Position numbers and translations under genes: made by a program
The notes under the pieces: generated by a model
Told to the model about the DNA's origin: nothing
What the model saw: only the letters and a program-made list of their open reading frames with translations
Database searches by the model: none
In this document: one piece after another, positions 43,875-53,254 of the stretch
Layout of the letters: each line of letters opens with the position of its first letter
Position numbering within the stretch: position 1 is the first letter of the stretch
Source of the DNA: Lachnospiraceae bacterium UBA2860
GTDB taxonomy: Bacteria; Bacillota; Clostridia; Lachnospirales; Lachnospiraceae
DNA length: 64,000 nucleotides
Reading direction: 5' to 3'
Assembly: GCA_002350625.1 (NCBI GenBank)
Contig: DEFE01000004.1
Coordinates: 121,415-185,414, forward strand

Positions 43875-45251
43875 TCACGCTGTCCCTTCAGCCGTTTTTG
43901 AGGCGCCGCCTCCTTTTCCGAAGGTCTTCCTCCGCCAGGCGAAGTACCGCAGGCAGCAGAACACGGCGCTGATCAGCCAGGTGAGGCCGGCCGTCCACCA
44001 GATGCCCCAGACGCCGACGCCCGGAAGCAGCACGAGAAGCGTGGGCAGGAAAATCCGGCAGATCATCTCCACGACGCCGTTGATCAGCGCGAAGAGCGCG
44101 TCGCCGATGCCGTTCAGCGTCCCTCTCGTCACGTAGATGACGCCGAGGAAGAAGTAGAAGCAGCTCGTGAGCCTGAGCGCCCGCGCGCCCATCCTTACGA
44201 CCTCTTCCTCCCGGATGAAGGCCGAGATGATCTCGTCGCCAAAGATCTGCATGATGATGAGCATCACCGCCGAAAATGCCGCCGCCGCGAAGACGCTGTC
44301 GCGGAGACCTGTGCGGACCCGGTCCAGCCTCCCCGCGCCGAAGTTCTGCCCGGCGTAAGTCGAGAGCGCCATGCCCAAAGAGCCGTACGGCTGCTGCACC
44401 AGCTGCTCGATGCGGGTCGTCGCCGTAAATGCCGCCACGGCCGACGCGCCGAAGGAATTGACAAAGCGCTGCAGCGCCGTCGTCGAGACGGCGATGAGCG
44501 ACCACTGCAGCGCGAGCGGCATGCCGATGCGGACCGCGCTCCAGGTAATTCTCCGGTTGAACGCAAAGTGCTCTCTCTTCAGCTTAAAGTACGGGTTGCA
44601 GCGGATCGCATACGTGAGGCAGCCGACGCCCGAGATGAACTGCGCGATCACCGTCGCGAGCGCGGCCCCGAAGACCCCCATGTGAAATACATAGACAAAC
44701 AGAAGGTCCATGAACACGTTGAGGACGCAGGCGACGATGAGGAAGATCAGCGGCGTCTTCGAATCCCCGAGCGCGCGCTGCATCGAGGACGAGTAATTGT
44801 ACACGCCGATGAGCGGCACGCCGACGCTGCTCGTCCGCATGTAGAGCACCGCGTCCGGCAGGATCTCCTGCGGCGTCCCCAGAAAGCGCAGCACGTGCGG
44901 CGCGGCGAGGAACGCGAGAAGGCCCATGAGGAGCGCGGAGCCGAACATCAGATACGCCGAATTGGAGATGGCGGTCTTCACTTTATCTTCGTCCCCGGCG
45001 CCGAAGAGCTGGGAGGTCACAATGCCGGATCCGTTGCCGATTCCCGCGCTCACCGAGAAAAATAAAAATGTCACCGACGCGGTCGCGCCCACCGCGGCGA
45101 GCGCGTTCGCCCCGACGAGGCGCCCGACGATGATGGAATCCGCGAGATTATATGCCTGTTGAAACAGATTGCCGATCAGAAGGGGAAGGGAAAATCTGGT
45201 CAGAAGTTTGAGCGGGCTCCCCGTGGTCATGTTGAGGGTTCTTGCTTTCAT
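43875..45251 (-). CDS. MATE-family multidrug efflux protein
   Basis: The 458-residue protein has twelve hydrophobic segments in two halves, each beginning with the MatE pattern: LTRFSLPLLIGNLFQQAYNLADSIIVGRLVG near the N-terminus and AVRIGMPLALQWSL with AYTGQNFGAG-like AGQNFGAGRLDRV in the second half. It is a cation-coupled exporter of drugs or metabolites. Length is typical. It follows the M15 peptidase gene's stop by 45 bases on the same strand. Confidence 0.92.
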   Translation of the reverse strand: MKARTLNMTTGSPLKLLTRFSLPLLIGNLFQQAYNLADSIIVGRLVGANALAAVGATASVTFLFFSVSAGIGNGSGIVTSQLFGAGDEDKVKTAISNSAYLMFGSALLMGLLAFLAAPHVLRFLGTPQEILPDAVLYMRTSSVGVPLIGVYNYSSSMQRALGDSKTPLIFLIVACVLNVFMDLLFVYVFHMGVFGAALATVIAQFISGVGCLTYAIRCNPYFKLKREHFAFNRRITWSAVRIGMPLALQWSLIAVSTTALQRFVNSFGASAVAAFTATTRIEQLVQQPYGSLGMALSTYAGQNFGAGRLDRVRTGLRDSVFAAAAFSAVMLIIMQIFGDEIISAFIREEEVVRMGARALRLTSCFYFFLGVIYVTRGTLNGIGDALFALINGVVEMICRIFLPTLLVLLPGVGVWGIWWTAGLTWLISAVFCCLRYFAWRRKTFGKGGGASKTAEGTA

Positions 45252-45296
45252 GATTCTTTAAATCCTTTTCCGGATGAGTCCCGCTCCGGCGCTTCT

Positions 45297-46064
45297 TTAC
45301 GGATACCACTTGTCGATGACTTCATCGGGTATTTCAAAATGCTGATAATCCTTCCTGTCCGGCCATTCGCCGCCCCACACAAATCCGTGCTCCGTGAACA
45401 GCTGATAGCACAGGTCTCCTTTTTCGATCTTATAGTCAAATGACGCCTCTCTGTCGAGATAGGGCTCGCCGGAGAGCGGCTCGATGATGCGCTCGCCGTC
45501 GACGACCTTCGTGTAGGGATTATAGAGCGTATTGATGTCGACGGCAAGCCCGCGCCCGTGCTTTGAGACGCGGTTCGTGTGGGAGATCAGACGGAAATTG
45601 AAGCTGGAAGAGTTGTTGTCCTCCATGGACGCCAGGTCATCCGCATCGTACTCGTCGATGAGGCGGATCTTCTCGATCGGGTAGTCATGTTCATACAGTT
45701 CTTTCAGGATCGCAAGCACATCCTCCGCGATGTGTCTGTTGACGATCATTTCGCCTTCATGGACCTCGCCGGCCACATCCTTGTGCAGCACATGGAGATA
45801 GCGCAGGTCCTCTCTGGGGAGCGTGCAGTCGTCCTTGAAGCTCTTTCCCTTGATCCGCTCAAACAGCTCGTCCGTGATCTCTGTCATATAAAAATCGGTG
45901 TCCTCTTCCGCTGCGGCCTCCGCCATTTCCGACGCGCCGGCGTCTGATGTCGCTGCGGCCTCCGCCGCTTCCGGCGCGCCGGCATCTGAATTTTCTGCCG
46001 CGTACACGCAGGCTCCAGAAGCAAGCAGCATCGTCATCACCATCACCATAAGCATCTTCATCAT
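45297..46064 (-). CDS. Secreted M15-family D,D-carboxypeptidase-like metallopeptidase
   Basis: The start at 46064 has GAAAGGAG seven bases upstream; the frame continues further up to 46412 but only inside the ABC permease gene. The 255-residue product has a signal peptide (hydrophobic residues 3-20) and a low-complexity Ala/Glu linker in which DAGAPEAAEAA is repeated as DAGASEMAEAA. The zinc motif SKHGRGLAVD is at residues 167-176 (His169, Asp176) and the second zinc site is in DYQHFE (His242). This is the M15 peptidase type that trims peptidoglycan stem peptides or cleaves endolytically. It is a different branch from the VanY-like gene at 4096-5160. Confidence 0.87.
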   Translation of the reverse strand: MMKMLMVMVMTMLLASGACVYAAENSDAGAPEAAEAAATSDAGASEMAEAAAEEDTDFYMTEITDELFERIKGKSFKDDCTLPREDLRYLHVLHKDVAGEVHEGEMIVNRHIAEDVLAILKELYEHDYPIEKIRLIDEYDADDLASMEDNNSSSFNFRLISHTNRVSKHGRGLAVDINTLYNPYTKVVDGERIIEPLSGEPYLDREASFDYKIEKGDLCYQLFTEHGFVWGGEWPDRKDYQHFEIPDEVIDKWYP

Positions 46065-46131
46065 AGCGCCGCTCCTTTCTATTCGTTCTCCTGCCGGCCG
46101 CCCGGCAGAGTGCATTTGTTCCGGGTGCCTC

Positions 46132-47727
46132 TTATTCTTTCGCCAGCGCCATGACCCATCTGTAGCACAGCGCAGCGAGCGCGGATACAAGCAGGATGGC
46201 GGCCAGCGCAAGGAGCCTGTGATCCATGCGCATGCCGAGAATGACCGCGAGGACCACGAGTCCCATGGCGACAAACAGATTCGGCAGGATATAGATCGTG
46301 ACCGCCGCCCCCTGCTTGACGACTTCGACGTCATTTTCCCAGTCGAGCCGCATATGCCGGACGCCGCACACACAGCCCCACGCCGTCGAGAAGGCGCAGA
46401 GCGCAAAGCCAAGTATAAGATACAGCGCTGCGTTCGGCAAGGGGACTTTTGCGGAGATGCATAAGCAAATGGTGGAGATGATCATGGAAGGCACCCCGAG
46501 ACACATATTGAAAAGCATCTTGCCCCGGTACAGCGTCTTTTTTTCGATGGGCAGACTCTGCACGATCCAGTAATTCTTCCCCTCGAGCGAAGGGGAGCTG
46601 GCCGTCGTCGCGTACATGCCCGTGAAGAAGTAGACGATAAACGGGATGGCCGGCTGCAGCATGCCTGTGTCAATCGGCGCGCCGTTCGTGACCGTCGATA
46701 CGATCCTGTCAAGACCGAGGACGAGGACGAGGACGCCGATAAGGACGGCCAGCACAAAACCCATCGCGCCATTTGTCATGTACACGGTGGAGCCGGTCAT
46801 GCGCTTAAGCTCCTTGAACGCAATCGCGTGCAGGACACTGCTCTGCCGCTGTGCCGTCATCTTGTACTTCTTCGCGGCGGCGTGAGACTTCAGCGCGGAA
46901 TTAATGTTCCTGTAGGAGCTGCCGACGATGCGGAACACGACCGCAAAGAGCAGCGCGCTTACGCCGACAAGCAGCAGGATGTCAAGAGGGCTTCCCTTCG
47001 TGACGGCGCGGGCAAACCACCGGGCCGGAAAATAGAAGCCCGCCGCGCTGTCCGTCGCGTCGGATACCCTTGAAAGCATCATCTCGACCTGATCGTCTTT
47101 GATGAGCTTTTCAATGAAAAAGCGCATGAAAAAGCATAACAGCGCAAAAGTAAAGGAGAGCACTGTCTGCACGATATTGGTCTTTCTGAAACCGGCGCTG
47201 ATCCTTGCGGCCAGAAATCCCAGGAAGGACGCCGCCAGCATCGGGATGACCGGGAGGAAGAAGGACAGCAGAACCCACACCGGATAGATGAGGAAATGCG
47301 GGCGGGCGAACCAGCCGTATCCCGCCAGCATCGCCAGCGAGATGCACAGATACCACGGGAGGCTCTTCACGTACATATAGAGGAACTTGCAGCCCGCGAC
47401 GGTCTTCGACGCAAATGGCAGCGACATCAGCATGTCGTATTCCCTGAAATTGAACAGGTAGCCGTTCGTCTTAAAAAGCGTAAAAACGAAGGCCATCGCG
47501 CTGATCATCAGCGCGCACAGCACCGGCGCGCTGTCGATCATGCCGAAGGTGCCGTAGCCGAAGCACATCACGGCGCATACGCCGATCAGAAGGGCGTAGA
47601 GTATCCCCGTCCCGATCATGCCCCAGAGGATCTTCCGCCGCTTCTTTTTGTCCCTGCCGTACTTCATGATATTTCTGCCGCTCGTGGACAGCAGAAGGGT
47701 TTTCAGCAGAAGTATTTCATTTTTCAT
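46132..47727 (-). CDS. ABC exporter permease, ABC-2-like
   Basis: The 531-residue protein has about twelve hydrophobic segments. It begins with a short cytosolic stretch containing IMKYGRDKKKRRK and shows the FREYDMLMSLPF segment of large Firmicute ABC-2-type permeases, with a second copy-like SLEGKNYWIVQSLPIEKKTLYRGKM later. The preceding ATPase gene overlaps it by 11 bases, so the two form an export system. The substrate is unknown; drugs, peptides or lipids are all possible. Confidence 0.85.
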   Translation of the reverse strand: MKNEILLLKTLLLSTSGRNIMKYGRDKKKRRKILWGMIGTGILYALLIGVCAVMCFGYGTFGMIDSAPVLCALMISAMAFVFTLFKTNGYLFNFREYDMLMSLPFASKTVAGCKFLYMYVKSLPWYLCISLAMLAGYGWFARPHFLIYPVWVLLSFFLPVIPMLAASFLGFLAARISAGFRKTNIVQTVLSFTFALLCFFMRFFIEKLIKDDQVEMMLSRVSDATDSAAGFYFPARWFARAVTKGSPLDILLLVGVSALLFAVVFRIVGSSYRNINSALKSHAAAKKYKMTAQRQSSVLHAIAFKELKRMTGSTVYMTNGAMGFVLAVLIGVLVLVLGLDRIVSTVTNGAPIDTGMLQPAIPFIVYFFTGMYATTASSPSLEGKNYWIVQSLPIEKKTLYRGKMLFNMCLGVPSMIISTICLCISAKVPLPNAALYLILGFALCAFSTAWGCVCGVRHMRLDWENDVEVVKQGAAVTIYILPNLFVAMGLVVLAVILGMRMDHRLLALAAILLVSALAALCYRWVMALAKE

Positions 47728-48448
47728 CGCTGTCTGCCTCCAGGAACGCCTCTTCCAGGGAGTGTCCTTCCGTGAGCTCCTGCATGCTTCCGGACGAAAT
47801 GATCCTGCCGTTCTTGATGATCACGACCTTGTTGCACAGCTTCTCGGCCACGTCCAGCACGTGGGTGGAGAAGAAGATCGCCGTGCCCGCCGCACACATC
47901 TCGTGCATAATCTCTTTCAGCGTATACGACGCCTTCGGATCGAGGCCGACGAAAGGCTCGTCCAGCACAAGCAGCTTCGGGTTGTGAATGAGGGCCGAGA
48001 TGATCGCCAGCTTCTGCTTCATGCCGTGCGAATAGGCGCTGATCAGGTCGCCCAGATCACTTGTGATCTCAAAAAGATCGGCGTATTTTCTGATGCGCTC
48101 GTCCCGCTCCGCGGCGCTGATGTTAAAGACATCCGCCACAAAGTTCAGATACTGGATGCCCGTCAGGTTCTCATAAAGATCGGGATTATCCGGGATGTAA
48201 GCCGTCACGCGCTTGCAGGCGAGCGGCTCGTCCTTGACCGAGTGCCCGTCGATCAGGATCTCGCCCTCGGTGAAATCCAGCACGCCCACCACGGCCCGGA
48301 TCGTCGTCGATTTGCCCGCGCCGTTGTGGCCGATGAAGCCGCAGATGTCGCCGCTCATCACGGTCAGCGACACGTCGTCCGCCGCCTTCTTCCCCTCCCC
48401 GTATGACTTTGAATAATGCCTGATCTCCAGCATCGCTTTATCGCTCAT
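47717..48448 (-). CDS. ABC transporter ATP-binding protein
   Basis: The start at 48448 (MSDKAMLEI) is taken because AAAGGAG lies 11 bases upstream; the longer frame begins inside that site. The 243-residue ATPase has Walker A IGHNGAGKSTTIRAV, the Q-loop region with YIPDNPDLYENLTG, the signature YSHGMKQKLAI (variant of LSGGQ), Walker B LLVLDEPFVGLDP and the H-loop STHVLDVAEKLC. It drives the permease encoded downstream. Confidence 0.95.
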   Translation of the reverse strand: MSDKAMLEIRHYSKSYGEGKKAADDVSLTVMSGDICGFIGHNGAGKSTTIRAVVGVLDFTEGEILIDGHSVKDEPLACKRVTAYIPDNPDLYENLTGIQYLNFVADVFNISAAERDERIRKYADLFEITSDLGDLISAYSHGMKQKLAIISALIHNPKLLVLDEPFVGLDPKASYTLKEIMHEMCAAGTAIFFSTHVLDVAEKLCNKVVIIKNGRIISSGSMQELTEGHSLEEAFLEADSDEK

Positions 48449-48494
48449 GGCCGCTGTCACTCCTTTTTTCTTTTCGTCTTTCACTCTTTTTAAG

Positions 48495-48585
48495 TCTCTC
48501 AGGTCTCTTAAGTTCCTCAGGACTTTCCGCCTCTCAGAGCTATCAGCCTCTCAGCCTCTCAGCCTCTCAACCATTCAGCCTTCCC
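48495..48585. repeat. Short low-complexity CTCTCAG repeats
   Basis: Non-coding DNA between the ABC ATPase and the GH106-like gene holds three perfect 8-base units CAGCCTCT (48544-48567) and several degenerate CTCTCAG relatives on either side. It looks like slippage-derived simple sequence. Confidence 0.75.
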
Positions 48586-48590
48586 ATCTT

Positions 48591-51311
48591 TCAACGATCC
48601 TTCTCCGCCGCAGCTGCATAGAGGAGCTGCACTTTGCCGTACATGCCCGTGGCCGCCACCGCTTCATATGAAAAATCAAATGGCGCGGCGGGATAGTTCG
48701 CCTGATCGCGGGCGGGCGTCGTCGCCACTTCGACGACAAGCCTGTTGCTGCCGCGCTTAAGTGCGTCCTTCAGATCAAACTGATACGGCGGCGTAAGAAG
48801 GATCCCGACCGGCCGGCCGTTCACCTCCATCCGGCACACGTCCTCGACGTGCTCCGCCACGAAGACCGCCCCGGCCGCGTCCCCATCCAGCACGACCTCC
48901 CGCTCATAGCGGATGATCCCGGAGAAGTCCGGGTCCGTGTCGCTCACCGGCCGGAGTGCGCCGTACGCTGAGGCCGCCGCTGTTCCGTCCGGCCGGAGCG
49001 CGCCGCCCGCATCTTCCGGTTCCGCAGCACCGCAGGCGCAGGCCGCCGCTGTTCCGTCCGGCCTGATGCAGGTCACGCGCCAGCCCGCGGACAGATCGAC
49101 GCGCTCAGACAGGCCCTCCCGCTGTTCCTTAAACGAGCAGTGCAGCGGATAGCTTGAAGCGTCGTCACATTCCCTGAGCAGGCAGCTTTCGCCCGGCGCG
49201 AGGGACAGCTTCACCCGCTGCCCTTCTTCCGTCATCTCAGCCGCGGCCGCCTCGCATCTGTCCGCCATCGCGTCGTCAAAAACAAGCGGGCGCTTTGAAG
49301 GAAGCGTCACCGTGCCGTCGAACGCGCGGTCTGCGGATTCATTCATGAAGAAATACATCTGCCCGTCCGCTTCGTAATGGTAGAAGCTGAGCTGCGCAAA
49401 TGCCGGCTGCACCGAGATCTTCCGCATGCCATTTTCGACGAGCGTGTCGGCGAGACCGGCAAGCGGGATGAGAGGCAGCATTTTCATAAAGGACATGTCC
49501 TGCGGAGCGCCGCCCTCGTCGCGAAGCAGGATCTCCGGCCGCCGCTCCACGAAGTACACCGGGAAGCCCGCTGCCTCCTTCGCGAAGTCGATCAGTCCCT
49601 CGGGGACCGCCTCCGCCCCCGGGACGAGCAGCGCGCCGAAGGTGACGCCGTTGATTACGAGGCGCCCGTCCTTGATAGCGCCGTCGTATGCGGGCAGGTG
49701 GCGGAGCATATCCAGGCAGACGATATCATAGTCGATCTGGTGCTCCGTGAGCGCCCGGCAGATCTTCTGCATGGGCAGCGCGTCCCCGGTCCAGTCCAGC
49801 TCGCCGTCGTACAGGACGGCGACAGAAGCCGCGTGCGTTCCGCCGCTTAGGCGGCCGCACATCCTTCCGGCGTATTTCATGAGCTCCGCAAAATACGGGA
49901 ATTCCGGGTTGTGCCCCCGGGCGTAGAAATGCGGCGGGCAGTCCGGATCCGGATATTCCGCCATCGAAAATGCGTGCGGCACCAGGCGGTTCACGCCCCT
50001 CGACAGCAGGTGATCCAGCAGATACTTCATGTCGCGCACGCCGAAGTCCCAGCCGGTCGCCCCGAAGAGCTCGCACATCGTCCGCCCTTTTTTCTTCGGG
50101 TCCAGATGGCCCGCTGACGCGCCGAGCTTGCCGAGCGCGTAATGGAAGAACTCCCCGTCGCAGTCCGTCATGGCTTTTCTCTGTTCATGCGGCGCCCCGA
50201 AGTAGTACTGGCCGCCGATCATGTCGATGCCGGCCATGTCCTGCCCTTCCATGGCGCGGAACCAGTGGGCGGCGCCGAGGCCGAGGCGGCTGTGCACGCC
50301 GTTGTCCTCCACCACGTGCCCGATGTATTCCACGCCGTGCGCCTTGCACCACTCCCCGATGGGGCGGCTGAAGTTCTGCGCGTAAAGCTTCGAGATGCAG
50401 TCCATATAGTCGTAGCGGATCTGCGCCTCCGTCTGCCGGTCCGCGCTTTTTGCGAACAGCAGCGGCAGGTACTTCTGAAAGCCCTGCGGATAGCGCCCGC
50501 GCAAGAGATCCGCAAGCTCCTCGCTCCACGGGAGCGGCATCTTCGGCTTTCCGAGCTTCGTGTCAAAGCACTGCTCCGTGATATTGCCGAACTGCGGCTC
50601 ATCCGAGAAGAACCCCGCGATCGTCCTGCCGAATTCCTCTCCGTACCGCGCGTAGTGCGCCTCATAGACGCCCTCGATCTGCGTGTGCGCGGAAGCGCGG
50701 TCGATCATATTGATGTACTCAGGATTGCCGCCGTCCGTCCTCGTGATATAGAGCGCGTGCACCCGCCACTGCCCTTCGGGAAGCGTAAAGGCAGCGACGC
50801 CGTCCTTACAGGTATCCGTCAGATCGATGCTGTCCCCGGAGAACACATCGCCCTCCGCAAAGCGTAGCGCTATGAGGGCCAGGAGGCGGTTGTTGGCCCG
50901 CTCCTCCATATCCACCGGGTTGCCGATTTCCCAGTAGCCGATCGCCGGCTTCAGCATCCTCCGGACATTCAGCGTGAGCTGCCGCGGCGCCCCGAAGACA
51001 TCGGCGGCCGAACAGGCGAGATACTGCTTTTTCCGCTCGGGATGCTGCGCGATGAGACCATTTGCGTAGCCCGTGGGAAAGTGCTTGTCGTCAAGGATCC
51101 AGACCTTCATCCCGCGCTTCTTCGCCTCGTCGAGGACGATGTCCATATCGTGCCACCACTTAGGCCCGCAGAAATCGTCATGCGGGCGCGCCTCCACACA
51201 CACGGCGTCGATCCCGCACTCGCAGATCTTCCCAATCTCGGTTCTTATGATGTCCTCTTCTTCTCCGCGCATCCACAAAAACGGAAAAATGTAAGCGTTC
51301 TTCTTGTCCAT
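48591..51311 (-). CDS. Glycoside hydrolase, GH106 / alpha-L-rhamnosidase-like
   Basis: The start at 51311 (MDKKNAYIFPFLW) has AAAGGAG upstream; a longer frame runs through a REP palindrome. The 906-residue protein has no signal peptide, so it probably acts in the cytoplasm. The N-terminal catalytic region has the pattern of Glyco_hydro_106-like proteins: FLWMRGEEEDIIRTEI, VEARPHDDFCGPKWWHDMD, WILDDKHFPTGYANG, FFSDEPQFGN (candidate catalytic Glu) and HVVEDNGVHSRLGLG. A C-terminal beta-sandwich (EVNGRPVGILLTPPYQFDL) resembles GH2-type sugar-binding domains. A 24-residue-spaced duplication of RPDGTAAA occurs near residue 785-815. The rhamnosidase specificity is inferred. It lies just downstream of a two-component system on the same strand. 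Confidence 0.75.
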   Translation of the reverse strand: MDKKNAYIFPFLWMRGEEEDIIRTEIGKICECGIDAVCVEARPHDDFCGPKWWHDMDIVLDEAKKRGMKVWILDDKHFPTGYANGLIAQHPERKKQYLACSAADVFGAPRQLTLNVRRMLKPAIGYWEIGNPVDMEERANNRLLALIALRFAEGDVFSGDSIDLTDTCKDGVAAFTLPEGQWRVHALYITRTDGGNPEYINMIDRASAHTQIEGVYEAHYARYGEEFGRTIAGFFSDEPQFGNITEQCFDTKLGKPKMPLPWSEELADLLRGRYPQGFQKYLPLLFAKSADRQTEAQIRYDYMDCISKLYAQNFSRPIGEWCKAHGVEYIGHVVEDNGVHSRLGLGAAHWFRAMEGQDMAGIDMIGGQYYFGAPHEQRKAMTDCDGEFFHYALGKLGASAGHLDPKKKGRTMCELFGATGWDFGVRDMKYLLDHLLSRGVNRLVPHAFSMAEYPDPDCPPHFYARGHNPEFPYFAELMKYAGRMCGRLSGGTHAASVAVLYDGELDWTGDALPMQKICRALTEHQIDYDIVCLDMLRHLPAYDGAIKDGRLVINGVTFGALLVPGAEAVPEGLIDFAKEAAGFPVYFVERRPEILLRDEGGAPQDMSFMKMLPLIPLAGLADTLVENGMRKISVQPAFAQLSFYHYEADGQMYFFMNESADRAFDGTVTLPSKRPLVFDDAMADRCEAAAAEMTEEGQRVKLSLAPGESCLLRECDDASSYPLHCSFKEQREGLSERVDLSAGWRVTCIRPDGTAAACACGAAEPEDAGGALRPDGTAAASAYGALRPVSDTDPDFSGIIRYEREVVLDGDAAGAVFVAEHVEDVCRMEVNGRPVGILLTPPYQFDLKDALKRGSNRLVVEVATTPARDQANYPAAPFDFSYEAVAATGMYGKVQLLYAAAAEKDR

Positions 51312-51326
51312 CTTATGTCTCCTTTT

Positions 51327-51353
51327 ATGACAGGGGGTCAGACCCCGTGTCAC
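51327..51353. repeat. REP-like 27-base palindrome, copy 3
   Basis: Arms ATGACAGGGGGTC / GACCCCGTGTCAC around a central A, with two arm mismatches relative to a perfect palindrome. It fills the 43-base space between the response regulator stop and the GH106-like start. Confidence 0.88.
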
Positions 51354-51354
51354 G

Positions 51355-52044
51355 TTATGCTTTGAACCGGTATCCCACGCCCCAGATCGTCTCGATATAC
51401 TGCGGCTTCCCGGTATCAAACTCAATCTTTTCGCGAATCTTCTTGATGTGCACGGTCACGGTCGCGATATCGCCGACCGACTCCATGTTCCAGATCTCGC
51501 GGAAGAGCTCTTCCTTCTTGAACACGCGGTCCGGATGCTCCGCGAGGAAGGTGAGGAGATCGAACTCCTTCGTCGTAAACTGCCGCTCCTCCCCGTTGAC
51601 CCAGACGCGGCGCGAGGTCTTGTCGATCTTGAGCCCGCGGATCTCGATCACGTCGTTCTTCCGCATGCCCGTCCCGATCAGCCGCTCGTAGCGCGTCAGG
51701 TGCGCCTTCACGCGGGCGACGAGCTCGCTCGGCGAGAAGGGCTTCGTGATGTAGTCGTCCGCCCCGAGGCCGAGGCCGCGGATCTTGTCGATGTCGTCCT
51801 TCTTGGCCGAGACCATGAGGATCGGCACGTCCCTGGCCTCCCGGATCTCCTTGCAGATCTCAAAGCCGTCCACGTCGGGCAGCATGAGGTCGAGGATGAA
51901 GAGGTCATAGTCCTTCGTGAGCGCGGCCTGAAGACCCGCCTTTCCGTTCGTCTCGATGTCCACCTCGAAATCGCTCAGCTCCAGATAATCCTTCTCCAGA
52001 TCCGCGATCGCTATGTCGTCCTCCACGATGAGTATCCTGCTCAT
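51355..52044 (-). CDS. OmpR/PhoB-family response regulator
   Basis: The 229-residue regulator has a receiver domain (ILIVEDDIAIADLEKDYL; phosphoacceptor Asp in LFILDLMLPDVDGFEI; signalling Lys in ITKPFSPSEL) and a C-terminal winged helix (FDLLTFLAEHPDRVFKKEELFREIW, TVTVHIKKIREKIE). It starts 13 bases after its partner kinase. The next gene downstream is the GH106-like glycosidase, separated by a REP palindrome; regulation of that gene is possible but unproven. Confidence 0.95.
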   Translation of the reverse strand: MSRILIVEDDIAIADLEKDYLELSDFEVDIETNGKAGLQAALTKDYDLFILDLMLPDVDGFEICKEIREARDVPILMVSAKKDDIDKIRGLGLGADDYITKPFSPSELVARVKAHLTRYERLIGTGMRKNDVIEIRGLKIDKTSRRVWVNGEERQFTTKEFDLLTFLAEHPDRVFKKEELFREIWNMESVGDIATVTVHIKKIREKIEFDTGKPQYIETIWGVGYRFKA

Positions 52045-52057
52045 ATCTCACCCTCCG

Positions 52058-53170
52058 TCAGTTTTCTTCATACTTTCTAAGCGCAAATGCCATCGTCGTT
52101 CCCTCGCCCTCTTTGCTTGACACCCACACGCGCCCGCCGTGGTCCTCCACGATCTTTTTCACGATGGACAGGCCTATGCCGGAGCCGCCCTCCGAAGAGC
52201 TGCGGGAAGAATCCGCGCGGTAGAAGCGGTCGAAGACATTTGCGAGATCCTTCGCCGCGATGCCCTTGCCGTTATCCGTCACATAGACCTGTACCTCGTC
52301 CCCGAGGACAGACGCGCGCATGTCGATCCGCTTTTCTTCCTTGTCCGTGTACTTCACCGCGTTGCTGATGATGTTGTGCAGCACGCGCGTGAGCTGCTCG
52401 GTGTCCGCGATGACCGTCACGTCCTCCGGCACGTCGTTCTCGCAGGTAAAGTCGATGCCCTTCGAGCGCATCTCGTCCCCGATCTCTTCCGCCGCGTCCG
52501 CGAAGAACTGCCGCACCGGCACCTTGTCGAAAGCGTAGGGGATGCGGTTCGTCGTGATCCGTGAGTAGAAGGACAGCTCGTTGATCAGACGGTCCATCTC
52601 ATTAGTTTTATTATATATGGTCCGGATATATCGGTCCATCTTTTCCGGCGTATCCGCGACGCCGTCCATGATTCCCTCGCAGTAGCCGCGGACCGCCGTG
52701 AGCGGGGTTCTGAGGTCGTGGGAAATGTTGGAGATCAGCTCCCGGTTCTGCCTGTCAAACTCCATCTTGACTTCATTTGCCTGGAGCAGCCGGATCCGCA
52801 TCTGCTCAAAGGATTCGCACAGGTCCCGGATCTCCTCGACGTCGCCTTCCGGCTTCAGCTCAAAATCCAGATTGCCGTCCCGGATGGATTTCACGGCCTT
52901 CGTCAGGGAGACGATGGGGTAGCTGATGCTGCGGTAGAGCCAGAAGCTCAGGATCACCGCCGTGATCACGATGATCACTAACAGGAAGATCAGGATGTAG
53001 AAGATGAGCGTGCGGCTCGAGGGCCCCAGATGGCGGATGTCGATGCCGAAGCGGGAGCGCAGCATCTCCGCCTGCGTCGTCAGAATTCCCGTCATGAAGA
53101 GGGCCAGCAGCGTAATCGGAACCACTATAATAATCGAAAATGCCGTGAAAAGCATCCGCTTCAGATTCAT
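52058..53170 (-). CDS. Sensor histidine kinase
   Basis: The start at 53170 follows GGAGG by five bases; the longer frame to 53233 runs into the metK terminator. The 370-residue kinase has a first transmembrane segment at about 8-30, a short extracytoplasmic loop of about 35 residues, a second transmembrane segment near 60-82, a HAMP-like linker, the HisKA box LISNISHDLRTPLTAVRGYCEGI (phospho-His) and an HATPase domain with HNIISNAVKYTD, VTDNGKGI and GGSGIGLSIVKKI. The small sensor loop suggests that it detects membrane or wall conditions rather than a soluble ligand. Confidence 0.94.
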   Translation of the reverse strand: MNLKRMLFTAFSIIIVVPITLLALFMTGILTTQAEMLRSRFGIDIRHLGPSSRTLIFYILIFLLVIIVITAVILSFWLYRSISYPIVSLTKAVKSIRDGNLDFELKPEGDVEEIRDLCESFEQMRIRLLQANEVKMEFDRQNRELISNISHDLRTPLTAVRGYCEGIMDGVADTPEKMDRYIRTIYNKTNEMDRLINELSFYSRITTNRIPYAFDKVPVRQFFADAAEEIGDEMRSKGIDFTCENDVPEDVTVIADTEQLTRVLHNIISNAVKYTDKEEKRIDMRASVLGDEVQVYVTDNGKGIAAKDLANVFDRFYRADSSRSSSEGGSGIGLSIVKKIVEDHGGRVWVSSKEGEGTTMAFALRKYEEN

Positions 53171-53186
53171 GTCCGCCTCCGTCTGT

Positions 53187-53232
53187 AAAAAGCGGCAGGC
53201 CTTATACGTCTTACAAGGTCTGCCGCTTTTCA
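53187..53232 (-). terminator. Terminator downstream of metK
   Basis: Arms GCGGCAG and CTGCCGC (53192-53198 and 53220-53226), extended by AAGG/CCTT after one mismatch, are followed on the minus strand by CTTTTTAC. It lies between metK and the histidine kinase gene and should separate their transcripts. Confidence 0.8.
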
Positions 53233-53254
53233 TTTCATTATCCTGTTTTGCGAA

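Noticed and set aside
45297..46412. Longer version of the M15 peptidase gene starting at 46412
   Set aside because: The extra 116 residues lie inside the ABC permease gene and lack any relation to the family; the start at 46064 has a ribosome binding site and a signal peptide.
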